In this document: piece after piece, positions 1-7,124 of the stretch
Layout of the letters: each line of letters starts with the position of its first letter
Position numbering within the stretch: the first letter of the stretch is position 1
Assembly (NCBI GenBank): GCA_031404455.1
Contig: JANNHP010000110.1
Span: 1-22,300, forward strand
DNA length: 22,300 bases
From: JANNHP01 sp031404455
GTDB lineage: Bacteria > Planctomycetota > JAJSAM01 > JAJVHW01
Direction of reading: 5' to 3'
Program-made: the position numbers and the translations under genes
Notes under the pieces: model-generated
Database searches by the model: none
What the model was told of the DNA's origin: nothing
Seen by the model: only the letters and a program-made list of their open reading frames with translations

Positions 1-246
1 CGCGGCGCGACAATCCTTCGAGGGGGCGCGCGGGGGTGTCGGCCGCGCCGGGGCGTCGCGCTCGGCCCGCCTGCGGGGGCACGCGCGCTACTCCGCGCAC
101 TCAGTCCCCGGGATTTCGACTTGCGCGTGTATTTCCGGCCCGGGTGGCGGGATTACCTCCAACGGAGCCGCGATCGGATCGGTCCCGGATCGGACGCGCT
201 CTCGAGCCCAGATGCGAACCCCGAGACGGACGGCCTTTCACCCTGA
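1..246 (+). CDS. Possible 3' end of an upstream gene (partial, unknown function)
   Basis: The frame beginning at base 1 is open from the left edge to a TGA at 244-246. Its second half reads like protein (…LRVYFRPGWRDYLQ…) with mostly G/C third positions. The first third is Arg/Gly-rich and less convincing. No start lies inside the window, so this would be the tail of a gene beginning further left. No domain is recognisable. The minus strand is blocked in all three frames by stops at about 88, 101 and 153. The alternative is plain non-coding DNA upstream of the gene at 320. The 247-319 gap shows nothing beyond a weak purine-rich stretch before the next start. Confidence 0.35.
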   Translation, partial: RGATILRGGARGCRPRRGVALGPPAGARALLRALSPRDFDLRVYFRPGWRDYLQRSRDRIGPGSDALSSPDANPETDGLSP

Positions 247-319
247 GAACGGGTGCGCCCATCACGCGCGCCGGGAGCGCGGTGATTCGAGCCAGTGCCG
301 CGGAAAGGCAGGCTAGGCG

Positions 320-1651
320 ATGGTGCGATCCGTCGAAAGGCGCGATGGGTCCTCGAACGAGGCGACCGCGAGCGCCGCGTGGCTGCCGCCCGTCACCGTG
401 CTGCTCGGCGCTTCACTCGCCGCCATGGGCGTCCTCTGGTGCTCGGCGGCCTCGCCCGGCGGCACCGCGCGGCCGCCGGGCGTGTCCGACGGCGAGCCGT
501 TCGGCGCGCTGTTCGATCGCGACGATCCGAACCGCCTCGTCCGATCGGCGCTCGCATCGGGCGCGGCGTGGCTGTCGTCCGTGCAGGAAGACGACGGAGG
601 CTGGAGCTACCGCGACGGCTCGGCCGACGACAGCTTCGGGATAGGAGTCGCCGCGCTCTGCGGCCTCGCGCAACTGCACGCCGGCGTCCCGCGCGACGAC
701 GAGCACGTGCTGCGGACCCGGAACTTCGTGGTCGACGAGATCCGCGCCCGGTGGTCCGCCTCGATGGACATGCCGTCGATCGATGTCTACTCGGCGGGGC
801 TCGCCGTGACCTTCCTGCTCGAATCCGGATCGTGGGCCGACGACAGGACGGTTCTCGGCACGGTGCGGATGCTCGAGGACGCATACGGTACCGACGGGTA
901 CTGGGACTATCGTCCGGCGTGGGCAGCCGCAGCTCGTCGCAAGGGCGGTGACGTGCGCAAGGCGTGCGCCGCGCCACGACGCGGCGGCGGCAACGTCTCG
1001 GCGACGCTCTACGCGATCGCCGGGCTCAGCGCCGCGTCCGAACGCGGGATCGCGATCGACGGGCGCGGGCTGGATCTCTGCCTCGCGGCGCTGCGCGACC
1101 GGCAGGCCGCCGACGGAGGGTTCTTCTACTTCGCCGACGAACCGGCGAGGCACGTCCGACCGCGTCAGCCGTACTGGGGAGGTACCTGCGGTTCGGTTGC
1201 GGCGTATCTCATGGCGGGCGAGATCCGCGGGCTCTGGAGCAGCCCCGGCGAGGCCCTGCTCGATCCGCTCGTCCGGAGCGGCCTCGCATGGATCGAAGCG
1301 CACCCCGAAGCCGACACACGCTCTGCGGACCGCAGCGAGACGCTCCTCGGCGAGCCGGTCTACGGACTGTTCGTCGGGTCGCGCGTGACGGCCCTGCTCG
1401 GACTCGACCGCGTGCTCGGCGAGGCGTGGCACGCCGCGGGCGCAAAGCGGCTCCTCGGCCTGCAGCGTGCCGACGGGAGCTGGGATCCCGGGGAGTATCG
1501 CAGCGGCGTCTACTCGCCCGAGGTCGAGACGGCGCTCGCGCTGCTCGTCCTCGCGCCGTCCGGGCGCCGGCTCGGCGAACCGCTCCGCGGCGCTAGGGCG
1601 GCGTCGGGTCCTCAGGTGAGCAGGAGGGTGCTCGATGGACGCGACAGATGA
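320..1651 (+). CDS. Membrane-anchored prenyltransferase/squalene-oxidase-repeat protein
   Basis: This 443-aa protein has a hydrophobic segment at about residues 22-45, probably a signal anchor. An alpha/alpha-toroid-like repeat region follows. Repeats resembling QW motifs are visible: QEDDGGWSYRDG from residue 89, a central RQAADGGFFYF, and LQRADGSWDPGEY from residue 381. These are typical of the prenyltransferase/squalene-oxidase-repeat fold, which includes squalene-hopene cyclases and complement-like proteins. No DXDD cyclase motif was seen and the protein is shorter than a cyclase (about 630 aa), so triterpene cyclisation is unlikely. A binding or scaffold role in the envelope is inferred. 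Its last codons overlap the next gene by 17 nt, which suggests co-translation with the receiver-domain protein and kinase. The start is an ATG after a purine-rich stretch (GGAAAGGCAGG). Confidence 0.82.
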   Translation: MVRSVERRDGSSNEATASAAWLPPVTVLLGASLAAMGVLWCSAASPGGTARPPGVSDGEPFGALFDRDDPNRLVRSALASGAAWLSSVQEDDGGWSYRDGSADDSFGIGVAALCGLAQLHAGVPRDDEHVLRTRNFVVDEIRARWSASMDMPSIDVYSAGLAVTFLLESGSWADDRTVLGTVRMLEDAYGTDGYWDYRPAWAAAARRKGGDVRKACAAPRRGGGNVSATLYAIAGLSAASERGIAIDGRGLDLCLAALRDRQAADGGFFYFADEPARHVRPRQPYWGGTCGSVAAYLMAGEIRGLWSSPGEALLDPLVRSGLAWIEAHPEADTRSADRSETLLGEPVYGLFVGSRVTALLGLDRVLGEAWHAAGAKRLLGLQRADGSWDPGEYRSGVYSPEVETALALLVLAPSGRRLGEPLRGARAASGPQVSRRVLDGRDR

Positions 1652-2081
1652 CGCCCACCGACCTCCCGGTCCGGGCGATCCGAGTGCGAACGGCGGAGCC
1701 CCAGCGGAGATTCTCGAGCGAGCTCCGGCAGGATCCTGGGCCCTTGTCGTGAGCCACGACGAAGTCCTGCGAGGGCGCGCACTGTCCGGGCTCAGGCAGG
1801 CCGGGTACTCGTGCGAAGACGCCCCGACCGGACTCGCGGCGCTTACGAAGATCGAGCGGTTGCATCGCGCGTACTCGCTGATCGTCCTCGACCTCGAACT
1901 CCCGGACGTTCCCGCCGCCGAGGTCGCGACGATCGTGCGCATGATGATTCCCGGTGCTGCCCTGGTCCGGTGCGCCGCGGGGGTGTCCCCGCGGAGAGAG
2001 GGGGCAGACGCATGGCTCGCGAAGCCGGCCCTCGCTTCGGAGTTCACCCGCATCGTGGCGTTGCCGAGGCCGACCGTATGA
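1635..2081 (+). CDS. Response-regulator receiver-domain protein, degenerate
   Basis: This is a 148-aa stand-alone receiver (CheY-like) domain after a roughly 33-residue Pro/Gly-rich tail. The presumed phosphoacceptor is D86 (LIVLDLELPD) and the conserved lysine is K130 (AWLAKPA). The first acidic pair is reduced to H41-D42-E43. The usual Thr/Ser switch position at the end of strand 4 reads RCAAGVS, so it may be lost. No output domain is attached. It overlaps the upstream gene by 17 nt and lies 70 nt before the kinase, so it is probably in the same transcript. It may act as a phospho- or protein-interaction module for that kinase. No histidine kinase is visible nearby. The fold is fairly certain; competence for phosphorylation is not. 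Confidence 0.78.
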   Translation: MDATDDAHRPPGPGDPSANGGAPAEILERAPAGSWALVVSHDEVLRGRALSGLRQAGYSCEDAPTGLAALTKIERLHRAYSLIVLDLELPDVPAAEVATIVRMMIPGAALVRCAAGVSPRREGADAWLAKPALASEFTRIVALPRPTV

Positions 2082-2151
2082 CCCGGCACCCGGATCCACC
2101 CTTCCCGGCGATCGCTCGGACGTTGCGGCGTCCGCGCCGTCCGGAGTTCGC

Positions 2152-5100
2152 ATGAGCGCCGTGACGGGAGTCTTCCCGGGAGCCGAGGTCGGCCGTTACC
2201 GCGTGATCGCAGAGATCGGGGCGGGCGGGATGGGCGCCGTCTACCGGGCGGAGGTCACGGAACGCGTCGCCGGTCTCGAAGTCGGCCAGATCGTCGCACT
2301 GAAAGTCGTGCACCCGCACCTCTTGAACATCCCGGGGTTCTTCAAGCGCTTCCTGCGCGAGGGCGAGGTGGGCAAGCGCATCCGTCACCCCAACGTGGTC
2401 GCGACCTACGACCTCGACGGAATCAAGCTGGGCGACGAGACGGTCCTCTACATGGCGATGGAGTACGTCGAGGGCAAGAACCTCTGGGACCTGTTCCAGG
2501 AACTCGGGCCGATCCCGGAGAGGTTCGCCCGTCATCTCGGCCGCGAACTGGCGAAGGGACTCGCGGCCATCCACGCGCAGGGCGTGGTCCATCGCGACCT
2601 GAAGCCCGAGAACGTCCTCATCGGCGCGGACCGAACCGTGAAGCTCATGGATCTCGGCGTGGCGCGGATGATCGAAGACGACGTTCGCCTCTCGCGCACG
2701 GGCGTCTTCGTGGGATCCGCACTCTACGCGGCGCCCGAGCAGTTCCGCGACGCACACCTCGGGCTCGACGCACGTGTCGACCTCTACGCGCTCGGAGTCG
2801 TGCTCTACGAGATGACGACCGGCCGCACGCCCCACGACGCCGACGACTTCGGCGGGATCGTCGCGAAGGTGCTCACCGAGGCTCCCGTGCGCCTCACGAC
2901 CATCAAGCCGGAAGTGACCCCGCTCTTCGCGGAACTGGTTCACGGTCTGCTCGTGAAGGACCGGGACCGGCGCATCGGCTCCGCGGCCGAGGTCATCGCG
3001 ATCCTGAGCGATGGCGAGGAGTCGGCGTGGTGGCGATCGCGTCCGCGGCACGAGCCCGTCTCGGAGGCGCCGCCCGAAACGCGACGGATCGACGTCGAAC
3101 GCGAGACCGGCCTCGTCGGACGCGACATGGAACTCGCCGAACTGACCGCGCTCTACGAGCGCGCCGCCGGCGGGGACGGACAGGTCGTGCTCATCGAGGG
3201 CGAAGCCGGAATCGGAAAGACGCGCCTCGTCGATGAGTTCATCTCCAGGTTGCGCGAGAGGGGCGACGACTTCTCGTTCCGGTTCGGAACGTATCCGCCG
3301 GGCGGCGCCGCGACGGCCGGCATCGCGTTCGAGTCCGCGCTCGAGGAACTCCTCGGCGAGAGCAACGTCGTCGACCGCCATGCGGCCCACCGGGGCGTGG
3401 CGCACACTTCGGCCGGCACCGCGGTGGCCCCGTCCGTCCACTCGCCGACGGCCCTCGTCCAGACGCTTCGCTCGCTCTCGGCAGAGCGCCCGACGATTCT
3501 CCTGATCGACGCGCTGCAGTTCGCACCTCCCGAGGGGCTCTGGCTCTTCGCTGCGGCTGCCGCCGCAGCCGCCGGGAGACGCATCTTGATCCTCGGTACC
3601 GCGCGGTCCGGCCTGCCGCAGGCGTGGACCTCGGCGCTCTTCGCGAGCAGCCACGCGCGGCGCGTGGCGCTGCGGAGACTCGGACTGAAGGACGCGGCGC
3701 GTCTCCTGATCGCGGCCGTCGAATCCGAGGAGACCGCCAACGAGCTGGGATTCCAGGTCGTCGAGAAGTCGGGGGGCAATCCGTTCTTCCTGCTCGAGTT
3801 CGTGCGAAGCCTGCGCGATCGCGGCGTCCTCGTCTCGGATCCCGACGGACGCCCGCGCCTGACGCGACTGGTCGGCGACCTCTGCCTGCCGCAGGCCGTG
3901 GAGGACGCGCTGGAAGCCCGCATCGCGGAGCTCTCGGAAGAAGACCGTGAGATGCTCGACGTCGCCGCGTGCTTCGGAGCCGAGTTCGACCCCGGGCTCC
4001 TGAGCGAGGCGACGCGGCAGGTGCGGATTTCGGTGCTCCAGCGACTGACTAGGCTGGAGCGCACCCACCGTGTCGTCCACGCCGTCGGCGACCGGTTCGT
4101 GTTCGACCATCACGGACTGCACAAGGTTCTCTTCTCGGCGATTCCCGACGCACTGAGGCGCGAGTACCAGGCGTCTCTCGGCGCGGCTCTCGAGCTCCGG
4201 GTCGACGGCGGAGCGGAGGACGACGGCGACAGGGCGCATCTCGCGGAACTGTTCCTCGATGCGGGCGACGGCCCGCGCGCGCTGCGTCACATTGCGCCCG
4301 CGCTCGCGCAACTGGCTTCGATCCACGCCACCGACAGGGCGGTCCTCCTCGTTGCGCGAGCGCTCGCGCTCCCCGGAGTCGTCAGCGGCGCGGACCGGTT
4401 CGAGATGCTCCTCGGGCAGGCCGACCGGTTGTCGATCCTCGCGCGATACCCGGCCGAGCGCGCGGCTGCCGCCGAAGCACTCGATCTCGTCCGCGCGCAT
4501 GACGCCGGCCCGGTGCACCACGCCCGAGCGCTCGTGGCCGTGGGCCGCAGCCTCCTCGACGCGGCGTTGCCCGACGACGCCAGGAAGGCGCTCGAGGAGG
4601 CGATCCGTCTGGGCGTCGAGTCGCGAGAGGGCGGCGTCGAAGCGTCGGCCCGAGCGGTGCTCGGCCGGCTCTACCTCGAATCGGGACTTTTCGACCAGGC
4701 GGTCGCCGAGCATCGGCGCGAGGCGGCGCTCAGCGGAAAGGCGGGCGACGCCCTGCGCGAGTCGGCAGCCCACGGCCGGCTCGGCGAGGCGTTCTGCGAA
4801 CAGGGCCGCTACAGCACGGCGCACACATGTTTCCGGCGCGAGCGTGAGCTCGCGCGAGGGGTCAGCGATCGGCTCGCCCGGCTCAAGATGAAGTTCCATT
4901 CGGCGAGATCCCTCTTCGCGCTCGGGCGCTACTCCGATGCACGCTGGCAACTCGCGCGCGCGCTCACGGACGCCCAGCTCGTCCATTCGGTGCGCGATCA
5001 GGCCGTCGCGCACGCCGGTCTCGGCGACGTTGCGATCGCCGTGGGCGACATCCATGACGCCCGCCGTCACTTCTCCGCGGCATCCCACCTCTGCCGGGAG

Positions 5101-5631
5101 AACGAGATCCGGCATCTGCACCCTCGCGTGCTGCACGGGATCGCAACCATCGCGGAGGCGCGCGGCGACAACCGGAGTGCGCTCGAGAGCGCCGCCACTG
5201 CTCTCGGGCTGAGACGCGGGATCGAGGACCGCGGCGGCATCGTGGACTCGCTGATCCTGATCGGGCGGATACGTGCCGCGATCGGGGCGCCCGTCGCTGC
5301 GCAGACTGCGCTGCGGGAAGCGCTGGATCTGTCCCGCAAGATCGGGCGAACGAGCGGCCATGTCCTCGCGGCGGCTCATCTCGCAGTCCTGCCGGGCGGG
5401 GACGCCGTGGCGGCGAACACGGCGCTGCGCGCGTACGAATCGCGGATCGCGACGTCGGACCGCATCGAAGCGCACACTCTCCTCTGGCGGGCGACGGGAT
5501 CGGAGGAGCACATGGCGGAGGCGCGCGGGATCCTCGATCGCGTGATGACGTACGCTCCGGACGGGCTGCGAGCGGCGGCATCGTCGCGAGTGCATCTCGA
5601 AGCCGACGCGGGACCGGGAGTCGAACCGTGA
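2152..5631 (+). CDS. Ser/Thr protein kinase fused to AAA/STAND-like ATPase and TPR-like repeats
   Basis: This 1159-aa protein uses the ATG at 2152, just before the kinase domain; an in-frame ATG at 1954 would overlap the upstream gene and add a non-kinase-like leader. Kinase residues are visible: glycine loop GAGGMG (23-28), K51, HRDLKPEN with D149, DLG at D167, and APE at 194-196. A second module carries Walker A GEAGIGKT (350-357) and a Walker-B-like strand ending in D453. There the usual second acidic residue is Ala (ILLIDALQ). This resembles PknK/MalT-type AAA_16 ATPases. The tail, roughly 770-1100, is rich in TPR-like helical repeats. No transmembrane segment is evident, so it is probably cytoplasmic. 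An eight-alanine run occurs at 467-474. It likely integrates signals through the TPR/ATPase part and phosphorylates proteins; substrates are unknown. Confidence 0.93.
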   Translation: MSAVTGVFPGAEVGRYRVIAEIGAGGMGAVYRAEVTERVAGLEVGQIVALKVVHPHLLNIPGFFKRFLREGEVGKRIRHPNVVATYDLDGIKLGDETVLYMAMEYVEGKNLWDLFQELGPIPERFARHLGRELAKGLAAIHAQGVVHRDLKPENVLIGADRTVKLMDLGVARMIEDDVRLSRTGVFVGSALYAAPEQFRDAHLGLDARVDLYALGVVLYEMTTGRTPHDADDFGGIVAKVLTEAPVRLTTIKPEVTPLFAELVHGLLVKDRDRRIGSAAEVIAILSDGEESAWWRSRPRHEPVSEAPPETRRIDVERETGLVGRDMELAELTALYERAAGGDGQVVLIEGEAGIGKTRLVDEFISRLRERGDDFSFRFGTYPPGGAATAGIAFESALEELLGESNVVDRHAAHRGVAHTSAGTAVAPSVHSPTALVQTLRSLSAERPTILLIDALQFAPPEGLWLFAAAAAAAAGRRILILGTARSGLPQAWTSALFASSHARRVALRRLGLKDAARLLIAAVESEETANELGFQVVEKSGGNPFFLLEFVRSLRDRGVLVSDPDGRPRLTRLVGDLCLPQAVEDALEARIAELSEEDREMLDVAACFGAEFDPGLLSEATRQVRISVLQRLTRLERTHRVVHAVGDRFVFDHHGLHKVLFSAIPDALRREYQASLGAALELRVDGGAEDDGDRAHLAELFLDAGDGPRALRHIAPALAQLASIHATDRAVLLVARALALPGVVSGADRFEMLLGQADRLSILARYPAERAAAAEALDLVRAHDAGPVHHARALVAVGRSLLDAALPDDARKALEEAIRLGVESREGGVEASARAVLGRLYLESGLFDQAVAEHRREAALSGKAGDALRESAAHGRLGEAFCEQGRYSTAHTCFRRERELARGVSDRLARLKMKFHSARSLFALGRYSDARWQLARALTDAQLVHSVRDQAVAHAGLGDVAIAVGDIHDARRHFSAASHLCRENEIRHLHPRVLHGIATIAEARGDNRSALESAATALGLRRGIEDRGGIVDSLILIGRIRAAIGAPVAAQTALREALDLSRKIGRTSGHVLAAAHLAVLPGGDAVAANTALRAYESRIATSDRIEAHTLLWRATGSEEHMAEARGILDRVMTYAPDGLRAAASSRVHLEADAGPGVEP
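3553..3572 (+). repeat. Inverted repeat inside the kinase alanine run
   Basis: GCGGCTGC pairs perfectly with GCAGCCGC across a CGCC loop. It lies in the codons for the eight-alanine run of the kinase-ATPase. It is probably a by-product of GC-rich alanine codons rather than a regulatory element. Confidence 0.4.
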
Positions 5632-5690
5632 GTCCCAGGATGCCCGTGGTGCCCTCGCGGCCCGGGCGGCCCGGCGATCGCCGCGCGCCG
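5632..5690. other. Short convergent junction between kinase and sigma-factor genes
   Basis: These 59 nt separate the stop codons of two convergent genes. A GC stem (5679-5686 with 5701-5708, 14-nt loop) spans the junction and runs into the end of the sigma gene. It could slow both transcripts, but it has no T-run and is weak as a terminator. Confidence 0.3.
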
Positions 5691-6242
5691 TCAGACCGCG
5701 GCGCGGCGCGTCATCGCGTCGTGCAGCCGGTCGAGCGCCCGCTGCCGGAGCATCCCGATGCTCCCGATCGCGAGGCCGAGGCGCGCGGCGATGTCCGCGT
5801 AGGGCACGGGCGTGTCCGAGAGGTAGAGGGCCTGGATCAGCGCCCGGTCGCGGGGAGGCAACTCCGCGAGCGCGTCGCGGACACCCTGCTCCGCCTCGCC
5901 GGCCGCGATCACCTCGTGAGGCTGAGGTTCGTCGGGATCGGCGACGTCCGCGTAGGCGTCGTCCTCGATCCGCGAGGATCTGCGTTTCCTGAGAAGATGC
6001 CTGGCCTGCCAGCAGGCGATCGAGGCAAGCCAGGGCGCCATGCCGGAATCCTCCGGCGCGTTCGCCTTGCCGAGCGCCACGATCCAGGTGTTCTGGAAGA
6101 CCTCGGCCGCGTCGTGCTCGGAAAGCCGGAACTTGATCGCCACGGAGTACACCAGGTCGGCGTACCGTTTGGAGACGGCGTCCCAGTCCACGAGTGCGGC
6201 TGGACGCATCGGGTAGTCGGTGGTTCCACGCATCTCGGACAC
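5691..6242 (-). CDS. ECF-type RNA polymerase sigma factor (sigma-70 family)
   Basis: This 183-aa protein has the two-domain ECF layout. Region 2 spans about residues 18-90 (AAEVFQNTWIVAL, then the acidic/aromatic core to ACWQARHLLRKRR). Region 4 spans about 120-178 and carries a helix-turn-helix (VPYADIAARLGLAIGSIGM) preceded by LAELPPRDRALIQ. It would redirect RNA polymerase to a dedicated promoter set. The frame opens with GTG at 6242; ATG codons four and twelve residues later are also possible and no clear ribosome-binding site decides between them. It is divergent from the 6495-9913 protease unit across a 252-nt gap and convergent with the kinase gene. No recognisable anti-sigma factor with a zinc finger or membrane helix sits beside it, so control may come from the neighbours. 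Confidence 0.93.
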   Translation of the reverse strand: MSEMRGTTDYPMRPAALVDWDAVSKRYADLVYSVAIKFRLSEHDAAEVFQNTWIVALGKANAPEDSGMAPWLASIACWQARHLLRKRRSSRIEDDAYADVADPDEPQPHEVIAAGEAEQGVRDALAELPPRDRALIQALYLSDTPVPYADIAARLGLAIGSIGMLRQRALDRLHDAMTRRAAV

Positions 6243-6494
6243 CGGTCACGGGCGACGGGCTCGCGCTTCGAGCGCATCCAGGACACGACCGTGCCCCGGA
6301 CGATTCGCTTCGCATCGTATCACGCGAGAAGTTGGCCCGATGACGCTGGCCGGCCCGGGTCGTCCTCCGCGGGAGCAGTTCCGCGGCGGGCCGACGGACT
6401 CGGTCGGTCCGGGCGTCCGTTCCTGCAAGTAAGCTCTGGTTCGCGTCGCTGCGTCACCGGGCGGCCGGGACAGCTCAAGGAGGCAGTTTCAATC
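6243..6494. promoter_or_regulatory. Divergent intergenic region between sigma factor and protease unit
   Basis: These 252 nt must hold the promoters of the ECF sigma gene (leftward) and the 6495-9913 unit (rightward). I see no confident -35/-10 pair for either. The strongest element is the AAGGAGG ribosome-binding site at the right end. A small perfect repeat (CTCC-GCG-GGAG, 6365-6375) is too short to call an operator. Confidence 0.4.
6477..6483 (+). promoter_or_regulatory. Strong ribosome-binding site AAGGAGG
   Basis: A full consensus Shine-Dalgarno sequence lies 11 nt before the ATG at 6495. It fixes the start of that gene, although the frame is open much further upstream. Confidence 0.85.
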
Positions 6495-7124
6495 ATGTCG
6501 AACGACGATTCCGATCCCATCGACGAAGTCCGCAACGCCCTGTGGGGAGAGGTCGACGATGGTTCGCGCCGCGTCGGTCGCCGCATCGCTCGAGAGGGTG
6601 CCGACGGACCGGTCGGCCGCCGCGTCGAGACGCACCGCCGCCTGCGCGACGTGTTCTCGCGGATCGAGGCGGGTGCCGCGCCGCCCGAGCTGAAGGCCTG
6701 GCTGCAGCGCGAGGTCGCCGCGCGACGGGCGGAGGAGCCCGAGGTCGACGTCTCGTGGCTCGTGGCATCGCCGGTGCTGGCAGGCGCGGGCATCCGCTCG
6801 AGCGCCGGAGATCAGTTGCTCGCGTGCGTGTTCAGCGGGGGCGAGCTCCTCGCGCAGGTGCACGTCGAGGACGACGGTGGCGCGTGCGCCGTCACCGGAC
6901 GACTCCTCGGGCCTGACCGAAAACCGGTCTCCGCGCGCCCGGTCGCGCTCTACGTCGATCGCAGGTTGCGGGAGGCGGTCGTGACCGACGAGCGCGGTGA
7001 GTTCACGTTCGACGACCGGCGCGGTCTCGCGTTCGGCGTCTGCGTGGGAGAAGGTGCCGGCGCCGTGCACATCGCGCTCGCTGACTTCACGCGTCGCATC
7101 GACGAACCGGGACAGGAGAGTTGA
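6495..7124 (+). CDS. Uncharacterised protein with a carboxypeptidase-regulatory-like beta domain, coupled to CHAT protease
   Basis: This 209-aa soluble protein has no signal peptide or membrane helix. The charged, helical N-terminal half (about 1-85) includes RRVETHRRLRDVFSRIEAG. The C-terminal half is beta-rich. Residues about 133-173 (VTGRLLGPDRKPV… to GEFTF) look like a carboxypeptidase-regulatory or related Ig-like repeat, usually a structural or binding domain. The start is set by AAGGAGG at 6477. Its TGA overlaps the TTG start of the next gene, so the protein is almost certainly made with the TPR-CHAT protease and may be its partner, adaptor or substrate. It could equally be a sigma-factor regulator, given the divergent sigma gene. 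Function is not recognised. Confidence 0.85.
   Translation: MSNDDSDPIDEVRNALWGEVDDGSRRVGRRIAREGADGPVGRRVETHRRLRDVFSRIEAGAAPPELKAWLQREVAARRAEEPEVDVSWLVASPVLAGAGIRSSAGDQLLACVFSGGELLAQVHVEDDGGACAVTGRLLGPDRKPVSARPVALYVDRRLREAVVTDERGEFTFDDRRGLAFGVCVGEGAGAVHIALADFTRRIDEPGQES

Noticed and set aside
320..1651. Functional squalene-hopene cyclase
   Set aside because: The repeats resemble QW motifs, but the protein is too short and no DXDD catalytic motif is visible.
413..2089. A 558-codon minus-strand frame
   Set aside because: It opposes the prenyltransferase-repeat and receiver genes, which have clear motifs and overlapping starts; this frame has low-complexity composition.
1954..2151. Upstream ATG for the kinase gene
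   Set aside because: It would overlap the receiver gene in another frame and add 66 residues of non-kinase-like sequence; the ATG at 2152 sits right before the domain.
2044..6315. A 1423-codon open frame on the minus strand
   Set aside because: It is antisense to the kinase gene and rich in Arg, Glu and His with no motifs. High GC at third positions suppresses stops on the opposite strand.
5628..6494. Longer N terminus for the 209-aa gene
   Set aside because: It would run antisense through the whole sigma-factor gene, while AAGGAGG marks the ATG at 6495.
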